Shown here in pieces: positions 1 to 19,841 of a stretch of DNA of 64,000 nt. Both the position numbers and the translations under genes were made by a program. The stretch is from Azadirachta indica (Eukaryota > Streptophyta > Magnoliopsida > Sapindales > Meliaceae), in assembly GCA_022749755.1 (NCBI GenBank), contig CM040440.1, positions 9,101,269 to 9,165,268 of the forward strand. The letters are read 5' to 3'. The stretch's first letter is position 1. The number at the start of each line of letters is the position of its first letter. The notes under the pieces were generated by a model that ran no database searches, had not been told where the DNA came from, and saw only the letters and a list, made by a program, of their open reading frames with translations.

Positions 1-836
1 GGAAGTCAGAACTGGCAAAAGCACTAGCTGCCTATTACTTTGGCTCGGAAGAGGCCATGATCCGGCTTGATATGAGTGAGTTCATGGAAAGACACACTGT
101 ATCCAAGCTCATTGGTTCACCACCTGGTTATGTTGGTTATACTGAGGGTGGTCAGCTGACTGAGGCTGTTCGTCGTCGCCCATACACTGTTGTACTCTTT
201 GACGAGATTGAAAAGGCTCATCCTGATGTCTTCAACATGATGCTTCAAATTCTTGAGGATGGAAGGTTGACAGACAGCAAGGGAAGAACTGTAGATTTCA
301 AGAATACCCTTTTAATAATGACATCAAACGTTGGAAGCAGTGTTATTGAGAAGGGAGGACGCCGCATAGGATTTGATCTTGATTATGATGAGAAGGATAG
401 CAGTTACAATAGGATTAAGAGTCTGGTGACCGAGGAACTGAAGCAGTACTTCAGGCCAGAGTTCTTGAATAGATTGGATGAGATGATTGTTTTCCGACAA
501 CTCACCAAGCTGGAGGTTAAAGAGATAGCCGATATAATGTTGAAGGAGGTGTTTGATAGGCTGAAGACCAAAGACATAGAGCTCCAAGTGACGGAGAGAT
601 TTAGAGAGAGGGTGGTTGAGGAAGGGTACAACCCAAGCTATGGTGCAAGGCCATTGAGAAGAGCCATTATGAGACTTCTAGAAGACAGTATGGCTGAGAA
701 GATGCTTGCACGAGAGATCAAAGAGGGTGATTCGGTGATCGTTGATGTTGATTCTGATGGGAATGTTACTGTGCTCAACGGCAGCAGTGGTGCGCCCGAG
801 TCATTGCCAGACCCAGACCCAGTTCCTGTTGTGTAA
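1..836 (+). CDS. CLPC: Chloroplast Clp protease ATPase subunit ClpC, 3' part
   Basis: This is the C-terminal part of a ClpC-type HSP100 AAA+ unfoldase. ClpC feeds substrates to the stromal ClpPR protease and assists import at the inner envelope. The open frame is entered at base 3 with a partial Walker A (GKSELAK), so the gene starts outside the window. The frame then shows the ClpA/B signature ([19 protein letters not shown]), the pore-loop motif GYVGY and the second Walker B ([11 protein letters not shown]). Sensor-1 (MTSNVG) follows, then the D2 small domain with sensor-2 (GARPLRRAI). The end PDPDPVPVV and stop at 834-836 are typical of plant ClpC rather than ClpB or ClpD. About 277 residues are present with no intron. 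It is convergent with PHS1. ClpC1 and ClpC2 cannot be separated from this part; neighbour order favours the CLPC2 position of Arabidopsis. Confidence 0.95.
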   Translation, partial: KSELAKALAAYYFGSEEAMIRLDMSEFMERHTVSKLIGSPPGYVGYTEGGQLTEAVRRRPYTVVLFDEIEKAHPDVFNMMLQILEDGRLTDSKGRTVDFKNTLLIMTSNVGSSVIEKGGRRIGFDLDYDEKDSSYNRIKSLVTEELKQYFRPEFLNRLDEMIVFRQLTKLEVKEIADIMLKEVFDRLKTKDIELQVTERFRERVVEEGYNPSYGARPLRRAIMRLLEDSMAEKMLAREIKEGDSVIVDVDSDGNVTVLNGSSGAPESLPDPDPVPVV

Positions 837-1563
837 TTCTATTTGGGTATGTTGTTTGTACTTCCATTTTCATTTGAACTGGCTCTATAAGCGTGGTCTG
901 TTTTCTTGGAAGGACTACTTGGCAGTAGCTTTGGAAGCTGTTGATTGATTGGTGGATGGGCTTTAAGGCTGTACTTGTTACACCATGAATAGCATACACA
1001 GTTCAGTAGAAGACAGATAGCAGGATCGTTAGTTCTAGTTTTCAATATTTTATTATTATTATTATTATTTTTCACAAGTCAAAAGATGTAATGATAAGTA
1101 ATCAAATCGATCGCCTTTTAGTTGCTGTGAATTATATAATTTACTATAATTATATTTCCAACTAATTGTCGTGTGTTTTTCAGCATTGAAGAAGGGGATA
1201 ATTTGATCATTTTTGAGATCATTTTGCAGACCCATGACAGCAAAAATCATGCATGCTAGTATCGAACAATTGGTACAACTTCATTTCATATCAAACAATG
1301 GGTACAAACTTAGTATTTCCGTGTATCGATGCCTAGGAACAACCTCATGTCCGAAGACTCAGAGTCAAAGACTTCGGTGGCCGTTGACTTTGTACAGGAA
1401 TTTGACTGCCAAGCAAAATCTACGAACGAAGCTACAGGGGTGCAACTTTATATAGATTCCAATTTTACTTTCGACTTGTATCCGTAGGAAAGAGCAGCAA
1501 AATCTGAGAATAATTTATACCTCAAGTAGTTTTCTAGCAGAGGAATGAAGGAACTTGGTATTC
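837..1563. other. Spacer between convergent ClpC and PHS1
   Basis: The 3' untranslated regions of the two convergent genes should lie here. A TTA trinucleotide run at about 1050-1067 is the only clear structure. The open frames crossing this stretch show no protein family features and change composition at random, so I call no gene. Confidence 0.6.
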
Positions 1564-8620
<7,057 letters not shown>

Positions 8621-10022
8621 TTTTTTTTTTTTTTTGAGAAGTTAGGACTGGGAGTCAATTATATATACATAGAGAGAGATAAGAAGTTTGCTTTATTTAG
8701 AAATGGAATTGTGATGCTTGTAAGAAAGAGAGTTAAAGTTGACGCTTTTTGAGGTGGGGATGGAAAGTACTTGATTGGGTCTGAAAGCAAGAAAGTATTT
8801 TCTCCGTTGTTGGTAGTGTTACTGTACACTACAACGGAAGTGGGGTAGCGATCGGTTTACCGGCGGTTTCGTTTTTGGTTCCTACCCTTTTATTTTGTTG
8901 TAGCTCAATGATGGCGTGCAGTTGCAACTTTAGTTAGTTATAGAATCACAGTCACGTCACGTGAGGAGCGGGTGATTGGATTTTTAAGTTTATTATTAAT
9001 CTGATCTTCATTTATTATAGTAATATGTCTAGTTGAATGTACTTAATTAATTAATTAATTTAACGATTTCCTTTATTCTTTGTCTCTAATTTAATGATTT
9101 TATTCTTATAGTAACGTCTTAATTTTCCGCTGAGGCAGATTTGTGGGTATTTCGATGTTGAGGACCTCGTGGCATGTGAGCGTGTTTTTAGGAGTAAGAA
9201 GTGTTTGTTATTAAATTCGTCTCACTTGTTTATAAGGGATTTTATTCATTCATGATAAAATTAATTATTCGAATTACCATATCAAAATCCTATTAATTAG
9301 TCTGTGATATGATATTTATGTATTTTTTTTAAAGAAGTTATATCATTCATAACTTAAAAAATTTAGTTATATGTAAAATGAAATTGATTAAAATTTAAGA
9401 AAATGGTACAAAAGTATATTCAGGGCTGAGACAACTCAACTCTATCAATTTTTCAAAGAAACTAAAACATAACTTCTTAGAAACCATAAAATTTACTAAT
9501 CAGTTAGACGTGGGAACAGAAATACGTAACTAATTTCAGCGAACGGAGATTAATTTGTCGGTTCCTGTATACGAGATCTGGGAATTATATAAGATAATAT
9601 TTTTAAGTAAATGACATAAAATAATGTAACAAATAAACAAAACAAGACGTACATGATATTAAACCAAAAACATGTCGCACTAGGCAAGTTACGAAAAGAA
9701 GAATTACAAAATCAATTAAATAAAAAAAATTCTGTGTTCCGAGCGTTCACTTTCATATTACATCCAATCTCTCATATAAGCATTTTTAATTACAGGCTCT
9801 CGGTGTTCATGGCTCTCCCAGATTCAAGAGCCAGCTATGTTATCAGGTTTGATGTCGCTGAATGATATTCTACTGAAATGAACTGGAAATTCATGTAAAG
9901 ATAAAAGAACATATACGTATAAAAAATGGCATGGCAACTTCTCATTCCAAAGAAAAGAAAAGAAAAGAAAAAAATAAATTAAAAACAAAATGAAGAATCA
10001 AACGCATCCAAAACAATGTCCA
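8621..10022. other. PHS1 promoter and spacer to the SCD2 3' end
   Basis: PHS1 and SCD2 are both on the minus strand, so this stretch should hold the PHS1 promoter (left) and the SCD2 3' untranslated region (right). A TATA-like tract lies at 8656-8668. The rest is AT-rich and shows no coding potential I can support. Confidence 0.6.
8952..8963. promoter_or_regulatory. Overlapping ACGT elements upstream of PHS1
   Basis: The 12 bases TCACGTCACGTG contain a perfect G-box (CACGTG, 8958-8963) overlapped by a second ACGT core. They lie about 335 bases upstream of the PHS1 start. Such pairs are known binding sites for plant bZIP and bHLH factors. Function here is inferred from sequence only. Confidence 0.4.
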
Positions 10023-13000
10023 TCATGAAGAGATCTCTGAATCTGCAGCAAGTTTGTAATTTGCCGCAGGAAAGTCAATTTCCCTCCGAGATGCCTCCCA
10101 GAGTTGCTGTTCTATCCCCAACTTCCGCATCTCTAATAAGCCTCGCTCAACTGCAACAAAACAGAAATTAAAATCACTGTCGTATGTTGCCTGACATCCT
10201 GCAGTTACAACTTTTTAATAATATTATGGGTTGGTCTACAATACAAGTAGGTACGGATATTGTTAGAGCAGGGACCTTGGATTTAGATTTACTTTATGAT
10301 TATCTTTAGAAGTCATCATCCTTACACAAGGGCACTAATCCTAATATTTATGCCTAATGGTATCATAGCCATATCCATAATTCTAAAAACTAGGTACAAT
10401 TTTGGACCAACACCTAATTTTATATGTAAAAATTGTACCAAAATATACCCATGACTTGTAACATAAGACTTGTCAACCGATTTCAAATGTTACAAGTCAC
10501 GTGTATATTATTACAAATCTCACTATAGACATCGATATTGGCCTTACACTATAGCTGGACCTATATATATATACATATACATATATGTTGAAATATTTTG
10601 ATTTAAAATTTTGACACAAATTCCTAATCATTGACTTCATTTAAACCAATGACTAAAAGATTTGTATCAGAATTTCAAGTTAAATTGATCTCATTTAATC
10701 CAATGATTAAGATTTATATCTTAAAATTTTGACTCAAAAATGGGAAACAAATTTGTATCCATCTATCTATCTTAAGAAGTAGCAGTGAGACAATGTATTT
10801 ACTTCAAGGAAAAACCAAAAATGGCATTCAACATTGCCATTCAGCAACTCTGAAACCATTGAATTGAGTAAGATGTGGCTTTTGAACATCTGTATCCACA
10901 TATGTTAGGTTTCTGTCCACTTAAATTCTTTGAATTATAATAGGATTCAAAGTTCCAAGTATCCATCTATTCTAATCCAATGGTTCAGAGAGCTACTGAG
11001 TTAATATTTTGTGTTATCAAAGAGTTAGTCGCACTTTGAGAATTCATGTCCCATTTTACATATATCAACTCTTTACTTCTTCCACAAATTGGGGTACAAT
11101 TTCTAGATGATTATATCAATGCACTTTCACCTGCAGAGATAATTCTAGTATATTTTACTTTCAAAGAAGAAAAAATTATAATATGTGACTATTACCATCA
11201 ACAGCATCATGTGAGGTTGGAGACTGCCCACTTCGACTGACCCAAAACTGTAATCGCTCGTCCGCTATATCCTCCTCCACACCGTGCACTTCAGCTCTCC
11301 TCCAGAAATATGTAAGCCAAGCCTGAATAATTCAAGTTCTGAGAACAATGAATTCTAACATTTGAAGACATAATAAAAAAATTATCAACTGAAACACACA
11401 AAAGCGAAGGTACATCTCTCTCACTAGAATGATCAGAATAGCTGCGTGCCTTGCCTAAAAGTTAACCTCATGGTCTGACAATTAATTGATCTAGAGACAC
11501 CACGTGGCCAACCTTACGACAAATTCACAATATCACTCAAATTTAGAAAACTAAATATTTTCCTCTGAAATTTATTTTTATTCTTTTCCCTCTCAAGGGG
11601 TTTAGAGGGAAAGGATGGGTTAAAGTGGTGTAAAAAATCAACTCCTACTGGACCAAATGACCTAGCAAAAGCACACTGATTTATAAAACAAAATAATCAC
11701 GTCATAAGCCATTACCCATGTGGACCTACCCATTGGGTCACAAAAAGTTTAAAAGATGAGCTCATGAGAAAGCATTGAATTTAAGTAGTTTCTTTCTTCA
11801 CTTAACAAAGCAATGGTATCATAAGAGAAGAAAGGTAATGATAGGACTGCATCTAAGAGATTTATAGCACTGTCAAAATATAATATAATACAAAAGAAAT
11901 AAGAAAGGCAACCGACCTCTTTAAAGAGAACATCTTCTGCCTCCTCTTCACTTAATTCTGCAGAGGAAGGACAAAGAAAAAGGTTAATAGAAGTTGATAT
12001 AAACTCAAGTTTTTTTGTTCATTCAGAAAACATTTGCGCTAATTATATAAGTTAAATGAGGCTAGAATTTTCCTAATGCCACAATCAAACTCATAAAATA
12101 TGAAACAATTTTATATATAGCCTCAATTCAGCAGTGCAAGCCTAAAAGATTTTGCACTGAAAACTAACTTCTGTCTAAAATAATTACAGAAGGTAAATTG
12201 TCGAAAACACCAATATAGATTTATCATAACTGATGAGAAAGCATTATATAACAGCTGCAGATGAGAATAAATCTCTTACCAAATGCCTCCGTAAACTTTG
12301 GATCACCTGGTAATTTGGAATCTGAAAACAAAAAAACAAAGAGGTAAATGTGCTTGAAAGATGTTTTACATCTTACCATATTAGTGTGCTAAATATTCCA
12401 AGTAACAATTATGAAAGTGGAACATTGCTTCACAAAGAAGTAGAATTTTCATCTATACGTCAGGGCATCAGACCTTTAATGAATATAATGACAGCTCCAC
12501 GTACTAAAATGCCAAAAAGTTTTTTTCCTCTCTTTCTTTTTAAAGGAAACATAAAAAATGTATATTGTTGATGAAAAAAGGAAGTAGAAGAGTGGACCAG
12601 ATGTCCAGACTTGAAGTAATGCATTTTAAAGATTTCAATAATACCAAAAAGCTATTGTATGTCATTTTAAAGATGTGATACTGGCTAGGGACCGACGTGG
12701 AGAAAGATATCTGTAGATAAAGGAATACTGCCACAGAAATCCCAAAAAAAAAAAAGAAAAAAAGAAAGATTTTGTGAGTGATAGAGATAAAATACCAGAG
12801 ATGGATTGCCGAACCAGATTTGGTCTCCTGTGCTGGGCCAGTGCAAGCACAACAGCATCTTCAACCTTGAAAAAGAAATGATATAAGAATTTATAATATG
12901 TGTAATAGCTTTTCAAACATGTACACATGAAAGAAAGAACACTGCTGAACAAGAAGAAACAAACAAGCTCTTGAAATTCACATCAACAAAAGAAAAACTT

Positions 13001-16000
13001 TGGCAGGTCGCAAGTCAATGAATTTACAGCTAATAAAAATTAATTCTAGGGTGTATCCCAAAGACATTCAAAAACTAAAGTGCCCTTGCACAAAGTGAAC
13101 AAGCTCTTACACTAAAAAAGCAGAAACCTAGTTTCTACAAATACAATTGAAAAATAAACATTCAAAAAGAACTAACCAAAGATAGAGTAGAATTTAGTAA
13201 AAAAGGGAGAAACCTTCAAAGAAGCTAATTCTCTCAAACCCATTTCGACTGAAAGCATAGTCTCAATATTTCCCTCTCCTGTTAGATCACTCATATCCCG
13301 AGCAACCTTACTCCTATCTGGATCACCACCACCTGCACCATTCATATAAAATTATAACTAAATGCAATCTATGGAAACTTCAATAAAGGAAAAAACAAGA
13401 GCAGATAATCTAATAGAATCAGAAGGTAAACTAGCCTCTATCCCAGGACTCCTCTTTAGCCTTTTGTCCAGCAGAAATCACAATTTCAAAGGGAAGGGGA
13501 GCTAAAGCAGACCAGTGTTCATGCTTTGCAACAGCTATATCTGCACAAATGCCTATAAAAGACAAAAGCAAACACAGGAAAAACAACTTAGATGTCACTA
13601 ACAAATAAAATCTGCGTGCTAACACAAAGCCTCCTGTATATATGGCATCAAAATCAAACCTAGCGTTGACATAGTGTGTTTAGAAATCAACATTCTTAAA
13701 GAATTAAATTAAATTAATCAGCCAAGCACAAAAGTTTTGAAATTGTTTGCCATAATACCAGATTCAAAAAAGAAATCAAAGGAGTAAGAGAGTAGAAAGC
13801 ATTAAACACAGAGAAAAATTGAAAATTAAACATGGCAAATCTGTTCTTTTTCCCTTATTATTCAAAGATCATGAATTTATCTTCAGTTCATGTAAAGACT
13901 AGAAAACTGACAAATCTCACTAAATATACAACAAAGGACTCGGGCTACATGTGTCTCACAAATGTAGAAAATTCTTCAAGCCAGACACCTATAAAGGATA
14001 ATTTTATGATTGGGCTCTGGGAATGCATACACTGCTATGCCAAAAAGGGGAAAAAAGAATTATTGAGAGAATACAACTCTAATAATCTTTCAAATGAAGA
14101 TTATAGCAAGCTGACTACCATGCTGTACAGCTAAACCCCAGTAGCGAGCAAGCCAACATCTCTTCAGGACAACTTCCTCCTAGAAGATAGATATAGCATA
14201 GTGTTAGGATATAAACAGCTAGAAATAAATCTCACTTCAGTTGCAATGGACAAACCATCTCTTCCTGGGTTAATATCATTCTCTGTGTCATTGACCTAAG
14301 AGCTTTTGTTTCAGATTCTGCTTCTTGTAGTTGTTCTTCAGCTGTGGCAGCATCATCCTTCAATTTCTAATTAAAATAATCAAGACATATAGATTGTTTA
14401 GTGTATGTCAGAAAATATTCGAAATTAAACAGTATTCTTGGCATATTTCACCTCGATTTCTGAACGAAGGGATGCAATCTCATCACCTCTTCCATCCGTT
14501 CTTTGTTTTGCAGCCTTAAGAGCAGCCTATAGCAAAGATTTTGTTAGAAAAAAGGTACTGAATTGATTCCAAGAGGAAAAGGAAAAAATGTTATATCAAA
14601 TTTTAATATAACAATATCTAGCTAAAACTATTTGCAAGGACCAGGCACATCATCTGACAATAGAAAGTGACTTGAGCAATGGTCTATTTCTTAAGTTATG
14701 TACTAGAAGGTTATGAAAACTATATGAAAAGAATAAAGTAAAACTTCCAACACTGCCAAAATCATTTTTATGTTGCAGCTAATATGTTGCTTCCAATATA
14801 CCTCTCTTTGACGCAGTGCTGCTTCCTTCCTGCAGTTAAAATGTACAAAAATTAAAACCAGAACATTTGATAACCCAACAGGACAGGGAAGACCACCTAT
14901 TCTTACCTGCTCAACAGCTTGGCCTCAAGGGATACACCTTCTCCAAGAGAAGCAACCTAAGAGAATTAAACATTAAAACAAGAAATGCTGTATCAGTCCA
15001 AGAGGACAAAAAACTTGTAGGACTGTTCTGGGCACTTTTATCAATTCAACTCAATTACTGAAATCCGGATACTGAGGAGGCATAAATGACCTAGGATAAA
15101 AAAAAACACCTGCAATACTCCAACTTGAATCACAATTTATCCACAGATTCAACATGGAAATCACAAATCACCAAGATAACAATAAAATGAATAGCAACAC
15201 AGGTTTATAATCATATCCATGGGTTTGAAAATCATAGCAGTTGATAACTTAAGGGCTATACCCATACAAAATGTCCAACTAAAGAATCAAATAGAGTAGC
15301 TCTGGATCAACAATTATTGCATTTCATATGCAATTTCATTAAATATAAATAGAGATCTTGAGAAAGTTATCTATTAAGTTGTGAATGACTCCTACAAGAT
15401 CCGAAGGACCAAGCCTGACAATGATTTTTGGCCTTATGCTGTTAGGTACTTGTTAAACTGGTGGACTGTCTGAGAAACGGCTGGAGTATATTTTATCCTT
15501 ATGACCACCCAAAATAGCTAGTTTAAGGGTTACATTCACTATCTAAAAAATTAGCTACTTCATACATACCCCAATACTTTATCTGCATTTTTCTCTCAGA
15601 AACTCTTAACCTCTTATTGGACAATTTGCGCACACAAAATATATTCTAGCAACAGAAAATGTCACAACTTCTACATGTTATATTTTGAAGTTCTTTAAAA
15701 GGTGTTCTGAAATATTGTGAGTTATTTTTAATTATTTATGTGTTAAAACATTATTTATTCAATTATCACTCTTTTGTTGAAATATCAGGCATTATATTGG
15801 TTATTTGTCAAAAGCAATTGTTTCTTTATTTATCTAATTTATTAAATAAAAAGTAATGCCAAATAAATATTATTCAAACAAACAAAAGTCAGTTAAACAA
15901 AATAAAAGTGAAAAACATTAAGAAACGCCACAAGTCCCATAAGTACAGAGTCCAGCAAGGTCACAAGTCATGAACAGCCAATGGGCTGCAAACGTTTTTG

Positions 16001-18169
16001 TTGTGCCAGCACAGCAGAACCCAAATCACAACTCTATCAAGATGGAATAGCACACCTGTTTCTCAAGTTCCCTAGCTCTAGCCTCTGATTCCTCGCGTCT
16101 TTCTTCAGCAAGATGAAGCTGTACAACATGCTCAGGCATAAATGTTGTGCGTGGTGTAAACTATGGAAATGAAACAGGTGTATTTCGGACAGGGTGGAGC
16201 TCACCTTGTCAAGTAAATTTTCATTCTCTTCTTGTAGCATGTCGAGCTGAAATATATTAAAATAATTTGTTTCAAACCTACTGCTTCAAGACATATTTCA
16301 AATTCAAGAAAGTAATGCAAGAAATTTGTCCTAATTAGTTCATAGCTTATACCAGTACATTTTGACGTTATACACATTGATTAACAAGACAGAAATTAAT
16401 TGGTGAGTGTGACGTACTTCATCACGAAGTGCAGAGGCTTCACGTTGATCTCCTGCATCTTTTGAATTAAGTTGTGGCATATCTGATGTAAACCTACTGA
16501 AGTTCAAGAATTTAAAAGCATATAATTAACTATGCATCTAAACACCCTACAATGAAGCCTATCAAAATCTTATTCCATTAAAAAGCTATCAATAACAAAA
16601 AAATGAACCTACTACAACCATTAGGCATAAAATAGTGGTAGGCATATATATAAAGCAACTGTTTAGGAGTGCTACTGGGAAATGTTGGAAGAACAAAAGC
16701 ATAAAACAAGAGTATCAGCTGATTAGTTTTGCTTTATCATAGGGGTTTGGCCATGGGATCCAACTTACAGATCCATTAACAAAGGATAGTTTTCATTAGC
16801 TAAAACAAAAACCCCCATGTTGCATGAATGATGAGCTTCCTGTAACACAATAATCATTTAATAAATACAATAGCATTATTCACATATAATGAGCTAATCT
16901 GGCAAATACAAATATCATGTAGACACTCACCAGCTCACATTATACATACACACAACTCAGTACACAAATTTTGACAACAAGTGGATTAAGGATCTTCTAA
17001 TAGTGAAGATTGAAAGTAAACAGAAATTAATACATATGAAAATAGCACGTCAATGTAATATTAGCCATCCTAATAGCATTAATCTATTGATCCACAAATT
17101 GTGTCATAGGTTTTGAAAAATGAAGGGGGTCACTGACCCTAACCTATATACAAAGGTATGTATATAATCAATATATATATAATCAATGAATAAGTTGAAT
17201 AGGCATAATTAAGAAATAGCAAAGGAAATTACTGTTTGCCACAAGTATAGTTCAGGTTAACAAGACAAAGAGTTGGATAAACAGTTCCAAGCTAAATATC
17301 GTGAGAAAATAAAGGCAAAACTAAATAAATGCCTAGATCAAAGCAAAATTAACCTACTGAGCCACCCTCGAATGGCTTCGTAGGTTCAGCTGCAACTTTC
17401 ATCTAAATGAAACTAACCCTCGATTCAATCCACTTTATGACGTTGAAATTCGGAGTCAAACACTCATATTTCGACGCTGCAACATGCACATTACCGCATA
17501 TATCTAAAGCTGGAATGATGTATATCTAGCAAATCAGTAGATACCTCTTATCTTTATTCCTACTAATAGGAGGCTCGATCGGTGGTATAGCAACCGGGGT
17601 TCTAATTGACGGTTTACTTGGTGGCATCAGCGGCGTCGTCCGGACAGACATCGTTGACGGCCTTCCAGCTGACGTGGACCGAACCGATGTTGTATGTTCT
17701 ACAAAGGTCCGACCTAACTAATCAAAACATCAAATACTTTCAATTAGATCAAGCACGAAGCAGCCAATTAAGATTAGAAAACGACATCATTACACAAAAT
17801 TACCGCAGGAGACGGAGATCTATTAGCTCTAGCGATCGAATTCGCCGGTAACGTCGTATTGTTATTGATACTACTACGGTGACTGGCTCTAGAGGAAAAA
17901 GTTGAGGGAGCAGGGAAGCGAAAGGCAAGATCATCGTCATGGTCGTCGTCAATATCGTCGTCCTCGGTAGCGGCCGAGGTCTGTGACGCCATGACCTGAG
18001 CCAGGCGTTGGGCAGCGGCCTTCGCTGCCACGTTCTGGTTGCGCTTGATGGAGGAGAAGGCCGGCTGGAGCCGCGACTGAGGGTGCGCAGGCGAGGACGA
18101 GCCCGAACTGCTCGATCCCCCACTCCATTGCCGTCCATACACCGGACTCCCCGTCCTCCGTCGATCCAT
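10023..18169 (-). CDS. SCD2: Coiled-coil protein SCD2 (STOMATAL CYTOKINESIS DEFECTIVE 2)
   Basis: SCD2 acts with SCD1 in clathrin-linked trafficking during cytokinesis and cell expansion. Exons in transcript order are 17804-18169, 17545-17717, 16418-16493, 16205-16246, 16056-16118, 14907-14956, 14802-14829, 14452-14526, 14256-14366, 14119-14179, 13436-13552, 13214-13332, 12796-12865, 12280-12321, 11917-11957, 11196-11322 and 10023-10150. They join in phase to 562 aa. The N-terminus ([16 protein letters not shown]) is followed by Ser- and Pro-rich sequence and an acidic Asp stretch near residue 70. Heptad-like coiled coil covers about 200-330 ([20 protein letters not shown]). A conserved C-terminal block includes [17 protein letters not shown] and [18 protein letters not shown]. 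The intron after 13436 needs a GC donor; all others are GT-AG. The name is recalled from family knowledge. The gene model itself is firm. Confidence 0.88.
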
Positions 18170-18324
18170 TTATGTAACTATAATTAGTTCTGTTTATGTC
18201 TGTCGCTGAGTGTGTTGTAACTGGGAAAAAGAAACGAGGATTTTATGCGAGCTAAATTTTCTGTCTCGAAAAAATCGGGCTTTGAATGAGAAGTCGAGTT
18301 GAAAACGGCAATAGTTTGAAAGAG

Positions 18325-18334
18325 ACGACGTCGT
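18325..18334. promoter_or_regulatory. Palindromic ACGACGTCGT box upstream of SCD2
   Basis: A perfect 10-base palindrome, followed by TT to give the familiar CGTTT box. It lies about 155 bases upstream of the SCD2 start codon. ACGT-core palindromes are common bZIP-type sites. No direct evidence of function is visible. Confidence 0.35.
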
Positions 18335-18961
18335 TTGGGTTATAGGTTGATAACGATGCGTGTTTCGCGGGAGAGATTGGGTGGAAAATGGAGGGACCCA
18401 GGTGCTGATGATGGATGTGAATTGCGAAGGAATGTGTGATGACGTGCGAAATGCGTTGGCGGCGGTTTAAATGCTCGGGGTTGATGCTGTATGGTCAATC
18501 CATTGTCCGAACTCCGAAGTTTAACGAACTAATCTTATCATTTTATGCAGCCGGTGTCGTGTCATTGCTTTTTCTTTATTTGTGTATTTTTATATTTAAA
18601 AAATAAATGATCTATTTTGGTAAATATTATAACCAGACAGCACATTTGATAAGACATAAATATCTGATATTTAATATTATAGAAATATAACATTCAATGT
18701 TATAAATAACCCATTATATTGTACTGTTCATAATACTTGAATCACGATTTGATCTTTTCAATGGTCAAAACATTAAGACTTCAGTAATTTATTTATTTTT
18801 AGACGAACATTTAGAAGCGGCAAGAAAAAAAAAAAATACAATTATGATGAATGGAGAGTCGAAGAAATTTCAAAGTAAGAAGAGGACTTTTATAATCAAG
18901 TTCTAGAAGCTGTTCCTGAGTGTTGAAAAAATAAATTTGTTGAGAGCAAAAAATCAATTGA

Positions 18962-19033
18962 GTCGTTGTAGTATAGTGGTGAGTATTCCCGCCTGTCACG
19001 CGGGCGACCCGGGTTCGATCCCCGGCAACGGCG
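18962..19033 (+). tRNA. trnD-GTC: tRNA-Asp (anticodon GTC)
   Basis: This 72-base sequence folds as a standard nuclear tRNA. The 7-bp acceptor stem GTCGTTG pairs with CAACGGC, with one T-G wobble. The D arm contains GTGGTGA, the anticodon loop CTGTCAC has GTC at 18995-18997, and the T arm has GGTTCGATCC. There is no intron and no encoded CCA. The A box (TAGTATAGTGG) and B box (GGTTCGATCCC) serve RNA polymerase III, an upstream CAA near 18954 could be the start site, and a T run follows. It sits in the divergent spacer between SCD2 and the carrier gene. Confidence 0.98.
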
Positions 19034-19038
19034 AGATA

Positions 19039-19046
19039 TTTTTTTT
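19039..19046 (+). terminator. RNA polymerase III T-run terminator of tRNA-Asp
   Basis: Eight consecutive T residues begin five bases after the mature tRNA 3' end. This is the normal termination signal for RNA polymerase III. Confidence 0.85.
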
Positions 19047-19063
19047 GAAAGAATAAATATGCT

Positions 19064-19076
19064 AAACGGTGCGTTT
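19064..19076. promoter_or_regulatory. AAACGGTGCGTTT box, first copy
   Basis: This 13-base near-palindrome lies just after the tRNA terminator. The identical 13-mer recurs at 57320-57332, upstream of the sialyltransferase-like gene. Being GC-containing and palindromic in AT-rich DNA, it may be a shared promoter element. Confidence 0.3.
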
Positions 19077-19733
19077 TGGGCTGTTTTTGTCACTATGTTC
19101 TAGTATGAGAACAAATATCTGTGTTAAGCGGTTTGTCACTATGTAACTGTATTAAGCTTAAACAAGATAATAATAGATTATGTATCTATAATCTATACAA
19201 TTTCTTGGTATAAAAAAAAAAAAATTTATATGTTAATGATATCTTGCGCATTTTAATTTATGAAATTTAATGCATAATAATAATAAACACTCAAAATAAA
19301 TAAACCTAAATATTTAAGGTTGTTAACTAGTTAACGAATTAAATGATGTAATAAACTAGTGATGTTTTCAGAAGAGCCAAAAGTTCCTAGAAGTATCCTA
19401 CGAATAACACATTACGTCTCGTCTCTGCTTAACTCAAACATATTATATGACGTGATATCACCGCTCATTTTGAAAGGTAAGAATAAAAAAGAGTCCACGG
19501 TCGTGGTCAAGAAAACTCAAACAGGGAAAAGTTTCCCGGCAAACCTCAATAAATTACACCTCGGAGAAAGACTTCTACGTAAGATATTTTCTTGCGCTCC
19601 AAACGAAGAGCTGCCATAAATATTCCATTTTCTCCTCCTCAATTTATTCAAATTTTCTCTGTTTCTCCTTCGAGAAAGTGCAAATTTTTAAAACAAATCC
19701 GGGAAGGAAAAACAAATTCGTTTGAGTACAAAA

Positions 19734-19841
19734 ATGGAATTCTCTGATCATCATCACCAATACTCTGGCCAATCTCTGATTCCAAGTTTTGTCTACTCGT
19801 CACCTTCATCATCCCAAAGGCCTTCGATTTCTATTCTATGA
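19734..19841 (+). other. 35-codon upstream ORF derived from the carrier N-terminus
   Basis: The ATG at 19734 has a good context (A at -3, G at +4). The reading frame ends with TGA at 19839-19841, which overlaps the carrier start ATG at 19838 as ATGA. Its peptide shares the pattern QSLxPSFxYSS with the N-terminus of copy B, so it is the ancestral start and leader, separated from the carrier by a one-base loss near 19820. If the sequence is right, the carrier must be reached by reinitiation or leaky scanning, because its own ATG has a weak context (T at -3). Confidence 0.75.

Noticed and set aside
17606..17851. Plus-strand frames across SCD2 exons 1 and 2
   Set aside because: They are antisense shadows of the SCD2 coding sequence, caused by its Ser- and Arg-rich codon content.
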